This document shows, piece by piece, positions 39,466-39,588 of a stretch of DNA of 39,588 nt. The notes under the pieces were generated by a model. It had not been told where the DNA came from. It did no database searches and saw only the letters and a program-made list of their open reading frames with translations. Made by a program: the position numbers and the translations under genes. Source of the stretch: an uncultured Lachnospiraceae bacterium (lineage in GTDB: Bacteria; Bacillota; Clostridia; Lachnospirales; Lachnospiraceae); assembly GCA_945868435.1 (NCBI GenBank), contig CAMBLG010000019.1:1-39588 (forward strand), given 5' to 3'. Positions within the stretch are counted from its first letter, which is position 1. Each line of letters begins with the position of its first letter.

Positions 39466-39588
39466 TTGAAATGTTTCAAATATTCATTTGGGTGTATTAA
39501 AAACTCCGCAAAAATGGTATCATCCCGTTTCTGAGACGGTGTGAAATTTTTTCTGTAAATTCAGATCTTCTATGATAATTGATGCGGC

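Overview
The window looks like chromosomal DNA from a Lachnospiraceae-type gut Clostridium. The first 265 bases are the antisense of a 16S rRNA 5' end of that kind. The core genes (split transketolase, recR, ybaB, dnaX, a CvpA/DUF5711/LysM trio) are arranged as in that family. Almost everything is on the minus strand; only a small PGDYG-type gene, a transposase fragment, a tiny ORF and a RelBE-type pair are on the plus strand. All statements rest on reading the sequence; no database search was possible.

Layout. 1-760: 16S 5' end with leader and two tandem sigma-A promoters. 759-9701: housekeeping block, read right to left: pfk, dnaX, ybaB, recR, transketolase N and C halves, terminator, then an envelope trio (LysM protein, DUF5711 protein, CvpA-like protein). 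9777-13806: a chemoreceptor whose N-terminal hydrogenase-like part is mostly missing, and a large secreted Ig-like repeat protein. 14044-14397: plus-strand phage-type PGDYG gene with its own promoter and terminator.

14413-26017 is the most unusual part. An intact locus (blaI, M56/BlaR1-like protease, DUF1906 enzyme, lipoprotein with Asp-box repeats, OmpR-type regulator, histidine kinase, three-gene ABC exporter; 17463-25952) is preceded on its left by a second, eroded copy (14413-17116). The eroded copy keeps near-identical blocks of the kinase, regulator, lipoprotein and BlaR1 3' end, but carries different genes (a small secreted protein and a SurA-N-like protein) where the intact copy has the DUF1906 gene. 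Two promoters in the intact copy, one before blaI and one before the lipoprotein gene, share a palindrome over the -10 box. This suggests a BlaI regulon that joins protease signalling to the lipoprotein and perhaps to the two-component/ABC unit.

26276-32608: CPBP membrane protease, a MATE transporter fragment fused by deletion to a badly damaged LacI-family gene, a five-gene GntR(YtrA-like)/ABC operon with a strong promoter, and a DNA-deoxyinosine glycosylase-like gene. 32721-33036: four tandem ~92-bp units, each with a hairpin. 33075-34426: MFS efflux-type gene behind a leader that encodes a 28-codon peptide overlapping an intrinsic terminator, which looks like ribosome-mediated attenuation. 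34486-37817: ABC exporter pair, LytTR-DUF3021 pair and a ParB-like protein. 37818-39588: AT-rich accessory DNA with a DinJ/RelE-type toxin-antitoxin pair between two imperfect ~160-bp direct repeats.

Recurring themes are peptide/drug export and envelope-stress sensing (four ABC ATPases with partner membrane proteins, one MFS, one two-component system, BlaI/BlaR1, GntR, LytTR) and many deletion-derived gene remnants, so this is a region under active rearrangement.
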